Part shown: positions 1 through 5,757 of the stretch, piece after piece
How positions within the stretch are numbered: the stretch's first letter is position 1
Layout: each line of letters starts with the position of its first letter
NCBI GenBank assembly: GCA_021804185.1
Contig: JAJZKL010000045.1
Location: 1 to 7,396 of the forward strand
From: Thermoplasmata archaeon
GTDB taxonomy: Archaea; Thermoplasmatota; Thermoplasmata; Thermoplasmatales; Thermoplasmataceae
Direction of reading: 5' to 3'
Length of the DNA: 7,396 nt
The notes under the pieces: model-generated
Database searches by the model: none
Told to the model about the DNA's origin: nothing
Seen by the model: only the letters and a program-made list of their open reading frames with translations
Position numbers and translations under genes: made by a program

Positions 1-115
1 TGATTTTAACTACGTTCACATATAATAAACATAGAATATAATGGAAATCAAGAGCGTCCAGCTATCAAAATGTTGTTATTTTTATCTTAACCCTGTTTCT
101 CAGCAAATATGCAAA

Positions 116-128
116 GTTTCCAAGAAAC
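116..128. repeat. Short inverted repeat GTTTC-CAA-GAAAC upstream of a promoter
   Basis: Two perfect 5-base arms (116-120 and 124-128) flank a 3-base centre. The repeat ends just before the likely BRE/TATA of the downstream Fe-S membrane protein gene. A further GTTTCT half-site occurs at 95-100. This is where an archaeal activator or repressor could bind, but no regulator is identified and such short arms can occur by chance. Confidence 0.35.
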
Positions 129-129
129 C

Positions 130-148
130 GTTCGAAATAGTTTAATCT
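130..148 (+). promoter_or_regulatory. Candidate BRE/TATA promoter of the Fe-S membrane protein gene
   Basis: A purine/A-rich BRE-like stretch (CGAAAT, from about 133) precedes GTTTAATCT at 140-148. The centre of that box is about 26 bases before the GTG at 170, the spacing expected for archaeal TATA boxes on leaderless transcripts. No Shine-Dalgarno sequence precedes the GTG, which fits leaderless initiation. A second AT-rich box near 19-28 could give a longer leader instead. Confidence 0.45.
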
Positions 149-169
149 ACTATTAATTACTCTGGATTT

Positions 170-2155
170 GTGCAAAATACCATAGCTGTTCTTTCCACCG
201 CGGCAGTCATGACAACCATAATTTCATTTTTCATAGTTTACATTGCCAGAAACAAGGAAAAATTCTCTTTCAAAAACGTTGTTGTTGCCTCCCTGGTTCT
301 GACAATGATGGCAAGCATGCTTAATTCGCTCACCTACCTCATAGACACGCCGTCTGGATTTCTCAATACAATAATTGCTGTGAATTTCTCTATGGTATCA
401 ATGGCAATAGCCATAATTGCAATATTCTGGAGCGCTGTTTTCGGGAAATACAGCGGGGTATCTGGAAGGATTTCCACGATGTTTTCACTCCTGCTGGTCT
501 GGAATGAGATTTCAATGGGTATCTTTCTTTATTCTCTTGCCTTCCCCGGTTTTCTCGGCCGTTTCAATGGCACCTTGCCTGGTGCATTTGAGAACATGTT
601 TGGCGTGAGCCTGAACTATTATCTTTTCATCATACCCATGTTACTTGAAATGCTTTCCGTGACATACTTCATCAAGCATTCCAGGTTTGTAAATTCCATA
701 CTACTATCAATATTTACCATGTCCTTGTTCTCACCCACACTGGATGGTAATTCTGAATTTGTTTGGATAGGATCAACAATCACTGTTGGGGTCATGATAA
801 TTTTCATGATTTATTTCTATGAACTGCTGTCCAGGCGCAAGACTTCCATGAAACTGACTGAAATGAAAACACTCTCCTGGCTTTTCCTTATTTTCCTGTT
901 CATGATGGCCGGTGAATTTGCTGGTAGCCTCGATTACACACCATTTGGGCTTGGTTGGTTTATCTATGGTATTTCGATGACTGCAGGAATGTTCCTCTAC
1001 TTCAATGTGACTTTCAAATATGATGACTCGGGAGAAAAGAGGGTGGGATGGGTGAAACACCCACGCCTCATGTTCTGGATCCTGTCCTCATCGTTCGTAT
1101 CAGAGATTCTTGCTGCCGGGGCCATTATCTCGCTATTTTTCATCAGTCACTCAACCGGCGTTTCTCCACTAGTTGAATTTTCAAATGCACTTGGAGGGGT
1201 AAAAGTCTTCACTCCTGCGTCTGAGATTGTTGACATCGTATACCTGATAGGGGCGATTGCGAACAATCCAATTTTCCTGATAATAATGGGAATTGAGATG
1301 GGAACACTGGTTGTTATAAGGATTACAAAAATTACCTGGAAGGAGAAAAGGGTCAATCTTTCCCTGGCACTTGCAGCATTCGCCCTTTATACAATCATTG
1401 GGCCAAACTTCGTGGACAGGGGGTTTTACGATCATCTTCCCCTGTGGGCCAATGTCGGTGCGCTTTCCCCACTGTACCCGTATTTCATAATCCCGGTAAT
1501 CGCAAGCTACGCCATATATGCAATCCTTGCTCTGCTATTCGGCAGAAGAAGCTATTGCAGTACTCTGTGCCCTTCCGCTGTTATGTATGGGGGGACTCTC
1601 GGGCAGGAGATGATAAGCTACAACTACGAAACGAAGATAAGCAGGAACAACCTTGGGAGCAAGTTCAAGAAGAAAATATTCCCGCTGATATCCGGATCCT
1701 GGATAATTCTTGCCATCGTTTCAGTCATTTCGTTCTATTATTCAAGAAGCGGTAATCCTGGACTGTCGATTTATGGCATAGACGCCTCAGTCTTCTTTTC
1801 CTTTTTCACCTGGAATTTCCTCTGGTACATCTTCTTTATTTCCATTCCCTTCGTTGGAATGAGCCCTTGCAGGAGATATGGCTGGTGCACAACCGGAACA
1901 TTTGTGGGATTTTTCAGTAAAATTGGACTGTTCAAGCTGAAAGTCAATAATCCGCAGACCTGCGTTACATGCAAAACAAAGGATTGTGTCAAGGCGTGTG
2001 AGGTTGGGCTGGCCGATCTGCCAGGCCAGTTTATCAGCAAAGGTTTTTTCAAAAGTTCGAAATGTGTCGGCTCGGGATCATGCATACAGGCCTGTCCCTA
2101 TGATAATATCTTTTTTTATGACATCCGGAATTATTTAAAAGAAAAAATAAAGTAA
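170..2155 (+). CDS. Polytopic membrane 4Fe-4S protein, NapH/CcoG/NosR-like C-terminal region
   Basis: The 661-residue protein has roughly 14 hydrophobic membrane segments and a cysteine-rich end. None of the first 462 residues is Cys; all eleven cysteines lie between 463 and 642. After a late membrane segment comes C463-x3-C467-P, the form of the NapH-type Fer4_5 motif. Two more membrane segments lead to C567-x5-C573, a loosened second copy. A soluble ferredoxin-like tail follows: C598-x2-C601-x4-C606-x3-C610, then C632-x5-C638-x3-C642-P. In the tail the second cluster motif has Ser635 where a Cys is normal. NapH, NosR and CcoG proteins pass electrons across or along the membrane, or help assemble oxidases; the substrate here is unknown. 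Membrane histidines are few and sit at segment ends, so a cytochrome b-type heme pair is not apparent. The GTG start is the best available: the frame is closed by TAA at 143 and has no ATG between. The gene appears monocistronic. Confidence 0.8.
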   Translation: MQNTIAVLSTAAVMTTIISFFIVYIARNKEKFSFKNVVVASLVLTMMASMLNSLTYLIDTPSGFLNTIIAVNFSMVSMAIAIIAIFWSAVFGKYSGVSGRISTMFSLLLVWNEISMGIFLYSLAFPGFLGRFNGTLPGAFENMFGVSLNYYLFIIPMLLEMLSVTYFIKHSRFVNSILLSIFTMSLFSPTLDGNSEFVWIGSTITVGVMIIFMIYFYELLSRRKTSMKLTEMKTLSWLFLIFLFMMAGEFAGSLDYTPFGLGWFIYGISMTAGMFLYFNVTFKYDDSGEKRVGWVKHPRLMFWILSSSFVSEILAAGAIISLFFISHSTGVSPLVEFSNALGGVKVFTPASEIVDIVYLIGAIANNPIFLIIMGIEMGTLVVIRITKITWKEKRVNLSLALAAFALYTIIGPNFVDRGFYDHLPLWANVGALSPLYPYFIIPVIASYAIYAILALLFGRRSYCSTLCPSAVMYGGTLGQEMISYNYETKISRNNLGSKFKKKIFPLISGSWIILAIVSVISFYYSRSGNPGLSIYGIDASVFFSFFTWNFLWYIFFISIPFVGMSPCRRYGWCTTGTFVGFFSKIGLFKLKVNNPQTCVTCKTKDCVKACEVGLADLPGQFISKGFFKSSKCVGSGSCIQACPYDNIFFYDIRNYLKEKIK

Positions 2156-2160
2156 AATGT
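2136..2160 (-). terminator. Candidate U-rich terminator of the aldolase/phosphatase gene
   Basis: Read on the minus strand, the bases after the fbp stop are very T-rich, including TTTTTT at 2147-2142 and further T-runs either side. Archaeal RNA polymerase can terminate on U-tracts without a strong hairpin. The signal would lie inside the 3' end of the convergent Fe-S gene, since only 5 bases separate the stops. Confidence 0.4.
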
Positions 2161-3318
2161 TCAGTCCATATCTCTTGTTGCAACCTTCAGTTTTTCCTTC
2201 TTCTTGGGCTGGTCTATCTCTTCAAAATTATCCTGCAGCTTTTCCAGAACCTTTGGGAGTGTAGTGTATTCCATGTCCTCGTCCGGAAGCCTGTGCGGTT
2301 CAAAGGGACCCATTCTTCTCATATAATCCACAATGTTCACGGCTGTCTTTCTTGCACCATCGAATGCAGGATCGTCAAACATGTCTACCGGACCCGCAAG
2401 AAGCCCGTCCTTCAATACGAACCCGAGGGCAACTACTCTTGGAGGGCCGTCAAACCTTGTCATCTTTGCATCCTTCATGCCAACCGGCATAAGTGGTCCG
2501 TTGAATGATCCCCTCATCCATCCTGAAACGAGGAAGGGATAGGAGAATGCCTCAAGTGACTCGCCTGCAGCCGGAAGTCCGGACTGAAGCCTGACAATGC
2601 CGGCAGGATCGTCCTTTCCCACATACTCGCCTGCAATGAATGATAACTTATCAGTAGATATCACTGCAACGTTTTCATCCGGGAGTTTTTCGTGTGTTGG
2701 TTTTGTGTATACTCTCTTTATAACGTATTTGCTCTTTGATCCTATCATGGCAAGCAGGTCGTATACATTCTCGGGTGTGGATAAGAAGAGGCGCTTTGCT
2801 TTCATTATATCCCATACCTCGAAAATGAACCCCTCGTGCATATTCGGATCTATTACCAGTCCCGGTGTGTTGAAGGGATCAGCAAACATCTTGTAAATTG
2901 GGAAGTTAAATGCTCCCGGCTCTGTCTTGTCCATCATGTAAACGATGAAAGGCTCTGATTTTCTTGGTGTGATCTCCATCTCTGCAACCCCTGGGCCCAT
3001 GCCTTTTATGTTTCCGGAAAATGCGTCCTTCAAGAGGTCCTGACCCGCGCCATATAAGCCAACCTTCTTAGCAACAGCGGTGCCGGCCTTGAATGCTTCC
3101 CAGGCGATGCCATGCACTTCTGAATTGTCTATCCCGAGGGTATGTATCATTGTAATCTGTATGTCGTCACCGACATGGGAGATTCGATAATCAGAAAGAA
3201 TCCCCTTACTGTGATCCTTTACGTAGTTTTCGACCGCTTCTACTACAGGCCCGTATACGCTTGAATGACCGGGCAAACTTCCTATATCAGCCTTGATGTG
3301 GGAAATAGTTGTTTTCAT
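2161..3318 (-). CDS. fbp: Bifunctional fructose-1,6-bisphosphate aldolase/phosphatase (FBPA/P, class V FBPase)
   Basis: This 385-residue protein matches the archaeal FBPA/P family along its length and has the family's usual size. One active site joins dihydroxyacetone phosphate and glyceraldehyde 3-phosphate, then removes the 1-phosphate from the product to give fructose 6-phosphate, making gluconeogenesis one-way. Visible key residues are Asp11 and His18 (KADIGSLPGH), Asp51-Asp52 (GDD), Gln93 (YGAGQDLL), Asp130-Lys131 (MDKTEPGAFN), and Tyr232 with Lys235-Asp236-Asp237 (EYVGKDDP). In characterised homologues this last group supplies the aldolase Tyr, the Schiff-base Lys and metal-binding aspartates. 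The conserved FEPHRLP stretch lies near the C-terminus, followed by a Lys-rich tail. The protein should be cytoplasmic and Mg-dependent. The gene stands alone, divergent from the site-2 protease gene and convergent with the Fe-S protein gene. Nothing suggests loss of activity. Confidence 0.96.
   Translation of the reverse strand: MKTTISHIKADIGSLPGHSSVYGPVVEAVENYVKDHSKGILSDYRISHVGDDIQITMIHTLGIDNSEVHGIAWEAFKAGTAVAKKVGLYGAGQDLLKDAFSGNIKGMGPGVAEMEITPRKSEPFIVYMMDKTEPGAFNFPIYKMFADPFNTPGLVIDPNMHEGFIFEVWDIMKAKRLFLSTPENVYDLLAMIGSKSKYVIKRVYTKPTHEKLPDENVAVISTDKLSFIAGEYVGKDDPAGIVRLQSGLPAAGESLEAFSYPFLVSGWMRGSFNGPLMPVGMKDAKMTRFDGPPRVVALGFVLKDGLLAGPVDMFDDPAFDGARKTAVNIVDYMRRMGPFEPHRLPDEDMEYTTLPKVLEKLQDNFEEIDQPKKKEKLKVATRDMD
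2191..2205 (+). terminator. Possible T-rich terminator of the Fe-S membrane protein gene
   Basis: A TTTTTCCTTCTTCTT pyrimidine stretch lies 36 bases beyond the Fe-S gene stop, inside the 3' end of the convergent fbp gene. No hairpin is evident. It is the closest T-tract after the stop and a plausible U-tract terminator, but codon content of the Lys/Glu-rich fbp tail could alone explain it. Confidence 0.25.
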
Positions 3319-3342
3319 GATATCAAGTAATTATGGAAATGA

Positions 3343-3359
3343 TTGTTAAAAACTTTACC
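3343..3359 (-). promoter_or_regulatory. Candidate promoter of the fbp gene
   Basis: Read on the minus strand, GGTAAAG (BRE-like) precedes GTTTTTAAC. The T/A-rich core is about 28-30 bases before the ATG at 3318, predicting a start a few bases upstream of the codon. No clear Shine-Dalgarno sequence lies before the ATG. Other TATA-like words at 3359-3374 on the same strand could serve instead. Confidence 0.4.
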
Positions 3360-3396
3360 TATATGATGAGTATACAAATTCTGGATTTCTTCTGGT

Positions 3397-3412
3397 CCAA
3401 AAAACTATAATA
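3397..3412 (+). promoter_or_regulatory. BRE/TATA promoter of the site-2 protease gene
   Basis: CCAAAAA (BRE) is followed by CTATAATA at 3405-3412. The box centre is 26-27 bases before the ATG at 3435, so the mRNA is predicted to begin at or next to the start codon (leaderless). Two TTCTGG copies, 11 bases apart (3379-3384 and 3390-3395), lie directly upstream. Confidence 0.6.
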
Positions 3413-3434
3413 GTATTGACTAAATCAGCCTAAA

Positions 3435-5000
3435 ATGATTTCTGGGCTAGAGATCGCCGTTTTCCTTGTTTTTGCATGGATAGTTATAATTCTATACCTG
3501 AAGGAGAGAATAGGCAGGACAAAACACTTCTCAACGCTGGGCCCCGCCTTGATGATTAAGACAACAAAGAACAGGGGCGTTCTCGACAGGGTGGCCAAGC
3601 GTTTCCCCGGCTTGCTTTTCGGAAAACTGTCGGTAGTGCTATCATTCATAACACTTGTTTTCGCCCTTTTTTTCATAGTTTATGAGACTGTGCTTATTTC
3701 ATCAGTAAGGATAGTTTCTGCTCCTTCACCTGCCCTTTATCTTGCACTTCCGGGAATCAACCCGGCAATTCCCATAGTCTACGGCGGAATTGCGCTTGTG
3801 GTATCCGTAGTGGTACACGAGTTCATGCATGGTGTTGTAGCTCGCAGGCAGAACATGAAGGTCAACTCAGTTGGTGCCCTGATATTCGTGGTGCCCTTGG
3901 GAGCATTCGTCGAGCCCGATGAAAAGGAAATGATCAACGCGGATCCGGTTGTGAGAAGAAGAATAGTCGCGGCTGGTCCAGGGATCAACATTGTTATTGC
4001 AATGATTTCAATCCTTATACTGATCTTCCTTCTGATGCCCTCTGCGCATGTTGTGAGCAACGGAATGTACGTAGAGCAGATATCGCCCATGACTGTTGTA
4101 AACAACACAAATGTTCCTACCGGCAGCCTCCTGACCTCGTATGGTACCTACACTGGAAACGCTGTGAACAATCTTACCACACAATCGAGAATAAATCCGG
4201 GCGCATTGGAAAATGCCTCTTTCATATATAACGGGAATAGGGAAGTAACAAAGATGAGGGCAGGAGTTGACATTGTGAACACAATTCCAGGCTACCCTGC
4301 AGCGAATTATACCGATCTGACCGGCTCCATAATACTGAGCATAAACAACAAGTCAGTTTACAATCAGAATGAACTCTCAAGTATACTTGACAATATAACA
4401 CCTCATAGCAAAGTCACTCTTTCAGTACTGTATTTCAATAAGACCACACAGCATGACACGCCAGGCACATTTAGCATGACTTCGGTTTCCAAATATTCAT
4501 ACTATCAGAGCAACGATCCATCAGGAAACAGCAACTCTTACAAAAATCAGAGCTTTATTGGGATAGAGACAACCTATCTAGGCATATCTGGAGCGCCTAT
4601 CAGCGATGTGGCCAGTTCAATATTTGGCGGAACAATCCTCACGGGAGGCCTCGCCGGGTCAATTTATGCCATTGCGCTTCCCTTTCTTGGACTTTCCCCC
4701 GTTCCAGTTTACCTGCAGACCTTATTTGTTACGCCTTTCCTGCCGACACTGTTCTGGGGGATCGTGAATATGACATATTGGTTTTTCTGGATAAATTTCC
4801 TGCTTGGTCTCTCCAATATCCTCCCAATTTCTGTGTTTGATGGCAGCCAATTTCTCAGGGACACTCTGAGGATATGGGGGAGAAGGAAGAGGCTGGGATT
4901 CCTGAGAAACGAGAGGAATGTGAGAATGATAATCAACACCATGAGTTTCATTATAATTATGATTCTGGTCTACGAAATAGTGTTGCCATACTTGAGGTGA
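3435..5000 (+). CDS. M50-family site-2 membrane protease with glycosylatable PDZ-like external domain
   Basis: This 521-residue polytopic protein is an intramembrane zinc metalloprotease. H128-E-F-M-H132 gives the HExxH zinc site within a membrane segment, and N461-x2-P464...D469-G470 gives the second conserved motif, whose Asp should complete the zinc ligands. AFVEPDEKE and AAGPGINI after the HExxH are typical of archaeal members. Hydrophobic segments lie near 5-22, 65-92, 110-135, 178-202, 385-470 and 497-520. Between about 205 and 380 is a large hydrophilic domain whose middle (roughly 285-345, PGYPAANYTDLTGSI onward) looks like a PDZ fold, as in RseP-type proteases, where it gates substrate entry. 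That domain holds eight N-x-S/T sequons (Asn 223, 246, 260, 291, 305, 320, 335, 371), which supports an external location. Such proteases cleave membrane-anchored regulators or leftover signal peptides; the substrate here is unknown. The ATG at 3435 fits the promoter spacing. No operon partner follows. Confidence 0.9.
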   Translation: MISGLEIAVFLVFAWIVIILYLKERIGRTKHFSTLGPALMIKTTKNRGVLDRVAKRFPGLLFGKLSVVLSFITLVFALFFIVYETVLISSVRIVSAPSPALYLALPGINPAIPIVYGGIALVVSVVVHEFMHGVVARRQNMKVNSVGALIFVVPLGAFVEPDEKEMINADPVVRRRIVAAGPGINIVIAMISILILIFLLMPSAHVVSNGMYVEQISPMTVVNNTNVPTGSLLTSYGTYTGNAVNNLTTQSRINPGALENASFIYNGNREVTKMRAGVDIVNTIPGYPAANYTDLTGSIILSINNKSVYNQNELSSILDNITPHSKVTLSVLYFNKTTQHDTPGTFSMTSVSKYSYYQSNDPSGNSNSYKNQSFIGIETTYLGISGAPISDVASSIFGGTILTGGLAGSIYAIALPFLGLSPVPVYLQTLFVTPFLPTLFWGIVNMTYWFFWINFLLGLSNILPISVFDGSQFLRDTLRIWGRRKRLGFLRNERNVRMIINTMSFIIIMILVYEIVLPYLR

Positions 5001-5011
5001 ATCCATGGATT
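5000..5011. repeat. 12-base perfect palindrome AATCCATGGATT
   Basis: The palindrome begins on the last base of the site-2 protease stop codon. It could form a small RNA stem at the 3' end of that mRNA or be a protein-binding site. It has no T-run directly after it, so it is not a classic terminator by itself. Chance is a fair alternative. Confidence 0.3.
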
Positions 5012-5025
5012 TTGAATGTATTTAT

Positions 5026-5047
5026 GTTCCGGGATGAACCTTTTTTT
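5026..5047 (+). terminator. Weak hairpin plus T7 tract after the site-2 protease gene
   Basis: GTTC (5026-5029) can pair with GAAC (5036-5039) around a 6-base loop, followed after one base by seven T residues (5041-5047). The stem is short, but the T-tract alone could suffice in archaea. It lies 26 bases past the protease stop and well before the mscL promoter, so it probably separates the two transcripts. Confidence 0.45.
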
Positions 5048-5068
5048 GGGAAAGTGCCTGAAACTAAG

Positions 5069-5109
5069 GATTTTGGGATACAAAATCATTTATATTTAGA
5101 TTTGGGATA
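5069..5109 (+). repeat. Direct repeat GATTT(T)GGGATA flanking the mscL TATA box
   Basis: GATTTTGGGATA at 5069-5080 and GATTTGGGATA at 5099-5109 share an identical TTTGGGATA core, with cores starting 29 bases apart, close to three helical turns. The first copy abuts the BRE and the second lies between TATA box and start codon. This placement suits a repressor or regulator of mscL, though no regulator gene is present in the window. Confidence 0.4.
5081..5096 (+). promoter_or_regulatory. BRE/TATA promoter of mscL
   Basis: CAAAATC (5081-5087) followed by ATTTATATT (5088-5096) is a good archaeal BRE/TATA pair. Its centre is 26 bases before the ATG at 5118, so a leaderless mRNA is predicted. There is no Shine-Dalgarno sequence before the ATG. 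Confidence 0.6.
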
Positions 5110-5117
5110 GTTTCGGC

Positions 5118-5489
5118 ATGGCAGATGATGCTATACTTGAAGAGTTGAGAAAAATAAGGACGCTGCTTGAGCCCAAACCATCCCCCCCTAAAACTCCTCC
5201 AAAGAACTTTCTGGGGGAGTTCAAGGACTTCCTCTCGCAATACAAGGTAATGGGAATGGCTGTAGCTTTTATTCTTGGCCTTTATCTAGGAACCTTGGTC
5301 CAGGCGCTGGTAACTGATCTCCTCATGCCAATAATACAGTATGCGACGCCTCCTGGCGTGGTCTGGCAGGACATATCACTCGGTCCGTTCCTTGTGGGCA
5401 AATTTTTGGGAGCTCTGATAACATTCCTGCTTGTGGTCGTCGTGATCTTTCTCATAGTGAAGGTTTCTGAAAGGGCCAATGTAAAGTGA
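5118..5489 (+). CDS. mscL: MscL-family large-conductance mechanosensitive channel
   Basis: The 123-residue protein contains the MscL core. Residues 31-46 resemble the amphipathic first helix (FKDF matching FREF of E. coli). Residues 42-73 align without gaps to the pore-lining TM1, ending in the hallmark LVTDLLMP. A short loop of about 20 residues leads to TM2 (about 90-113). MscL forms a pore that opens on membrane stretch and releases solutes during osmotic downshock. By my remembered E. coli sequence, gate residue Leu19 corresponds to Met47, Gly22 to Ala50, Val23 to Phe51, while the glycines at 26 and 30 are kept (Gly54, Gly58). Two features are odd. The protein ends about ten residues after TM2, lacking the C-terminal cytoplasmic helix of bacterial MscL. 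Instead it begins with a charged helix (about 4-18, [13 protein letters not shown]) and a proline-rich linker (19-28). It has its own promoter and terminator. The family call is firm; channel behaviour is inferred. Confidence 0.88.
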   Translation: MADDAILEELRKIRTLLEPKPSPPKTPPKNFLGEFKDFLSQYKVMGMAVAFILGLYLGTLVQALVTDLLMPIIQYATPPGVVWQDISLGPFLVGKFLGALITFLLVVVVIFLIVKVSERANVK

Positions 5490-5490
5490 C

Positions 5491-5520
5491 CCTCCTCCCT
5501 TTTTGACAGCTCTTTTTTTA
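5491..5520 (+). terminator. Pyrimidine/T-rich terminator after mscL
   Basis: Directly after the mscL stop is a C/T-rich run with T5 at 5500-5504 and T7 at 5513-5519. Two closely spaced T-tracts without a strong stem fit archaeal U-tract termination. It separates mscL from the eL40-purQ unit. Confidence 0.55.
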
Positions 5521-5533
5521 TCACGCAAAATAA

Positions 5534-5549
5534 AAAAATCCTTATACAG
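5534..5549 (+). promoter_or_regulatory. Candidate promoter of the eL40-purQ unit
   Basis: AAAAATC (BRE-like) precedes CTTATACAG around 5541-5549, predicting a transcript start near 5570 and a leader of about 38 bases. An alternative box, GGATATAATA at 5581-5590, is slightly too close (about 22 bases) to the ATG at 5608 for leaderless initiation. The sequence alone does not decide between them. Confidence 0.35.
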
Positions 5550-5607
5550 TTTCACAATTGACTCGCGCTACAATTATTGTGGATATAATAATAACGGGTC
5601 GAAAGAA

Positions 5608-5757
5608 ATGGCGTTTCCTGAAGCAGTTGAGAGAAGACTTAACAAGAAAATTTGTATGAGATGCAACGCAAGAAATTCACCGAGAGCTGAAAGATGCAGA
5701 AAGTGCGGCTATACTGGCCTGAGAATGAAAGCGAAGGAGAGGAGAGGTGGACAGTAA
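5608..5757 (+). CDS. rpl40e: Large-subunit ribosomal protein eL40 (L40e)
   Basis: The 49-residue basic protein is the full archaeal eL40, a zinc-binding protein of the 50S subunit that in eukaryotes is made as a ubiquitin fusion. C16-x2-C19 and C30-x2-C33 form the zinc ribbon, in the family pattern [10 protein letters not shown]...[12 protein letters not shown]. The open frame extends upstream to 5503, but the ATG at 5608 ([10 protein letters not shown]) gives exactly the family's usual length and start; the upstream in-frame stretch falls in the promoter and mscL terminator. Its last codons (AAG GAG AGG AGA GGT) also form the ribosome binding site for purQ, whose GTG lies 11 bases before the end of this gene, so the two are probably co-transcribed and translationally coupled. 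Confidence 0.93.
   Translation: MAFPEAVERRLNKKICMRCNARNSPRAERCRKCGYTGLRMKAKERRGGQ
5736..5744 (+). promoter_or_regulatory. Shine-Dalgarno sequence for purQ inside rpl40e
   Basis: GGAG occurs at 5736-5739 and again at 5741-5744; the first is 7 bases before the GTG at 5747. This is the clearest Shine-Dalgarno sequence in the window and supports the GTG start. It is built from the Lys-Glu-Arg-Arg codons at the end of eL40. Confidence 0.6.

Noticed and set aside
41..145. A 34-codon ATG frame upstream of the Fe-S membrane protein gene, with an AT-rich box before it.
   Set aside because: It runs through the inverted repeat and the likely promoter, has no recognisable protein character, no Shine-Dalgarno, and its TATA-like box (19-28) is too close to the ATG. 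It is best explained as chance.
1444..1755. A 103-codon open frame on the + strand inside the Fe-S membrane protein gene.
   Set aside because: It lies wholly inside a well-supported gene in another frame and its translation has no family features; it is a shadow frame.
1771..2085. A 104-codon open frame on the minus strand opposite the Fe-S cysteine region.
   Set aside because: It is antisense to conserved cysteine motifs, so the plus-strand coding explains the sequence; no promoter is evident for it.
170..2155. The idea that the Fe-S membrane protein is a cytochrome b or heme-copper oxidase subunit.
   Set aside because: No paired histidines lie within membrane segments; the few His residues (in KHSRF, KHPRL, SHSTG, DHLPL) sit at segment ends, and the motifs are iron-sulfur ones.
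4709..5006. Minus-strand open frames opposite the end of the site-2 protease gene.
   Set aside because: They are antisense to the conserved NxxPxxxxDG motif region of the protease and show no protein features of their own.
5503..5607. A 35-codon extension of the eL40 frame upstream of the ATG at 5608.
   Set aside because: It overlaps the mscL terminator and the promoter region and would make eL40 far longer than its constant archaeal size of about 49 residues.
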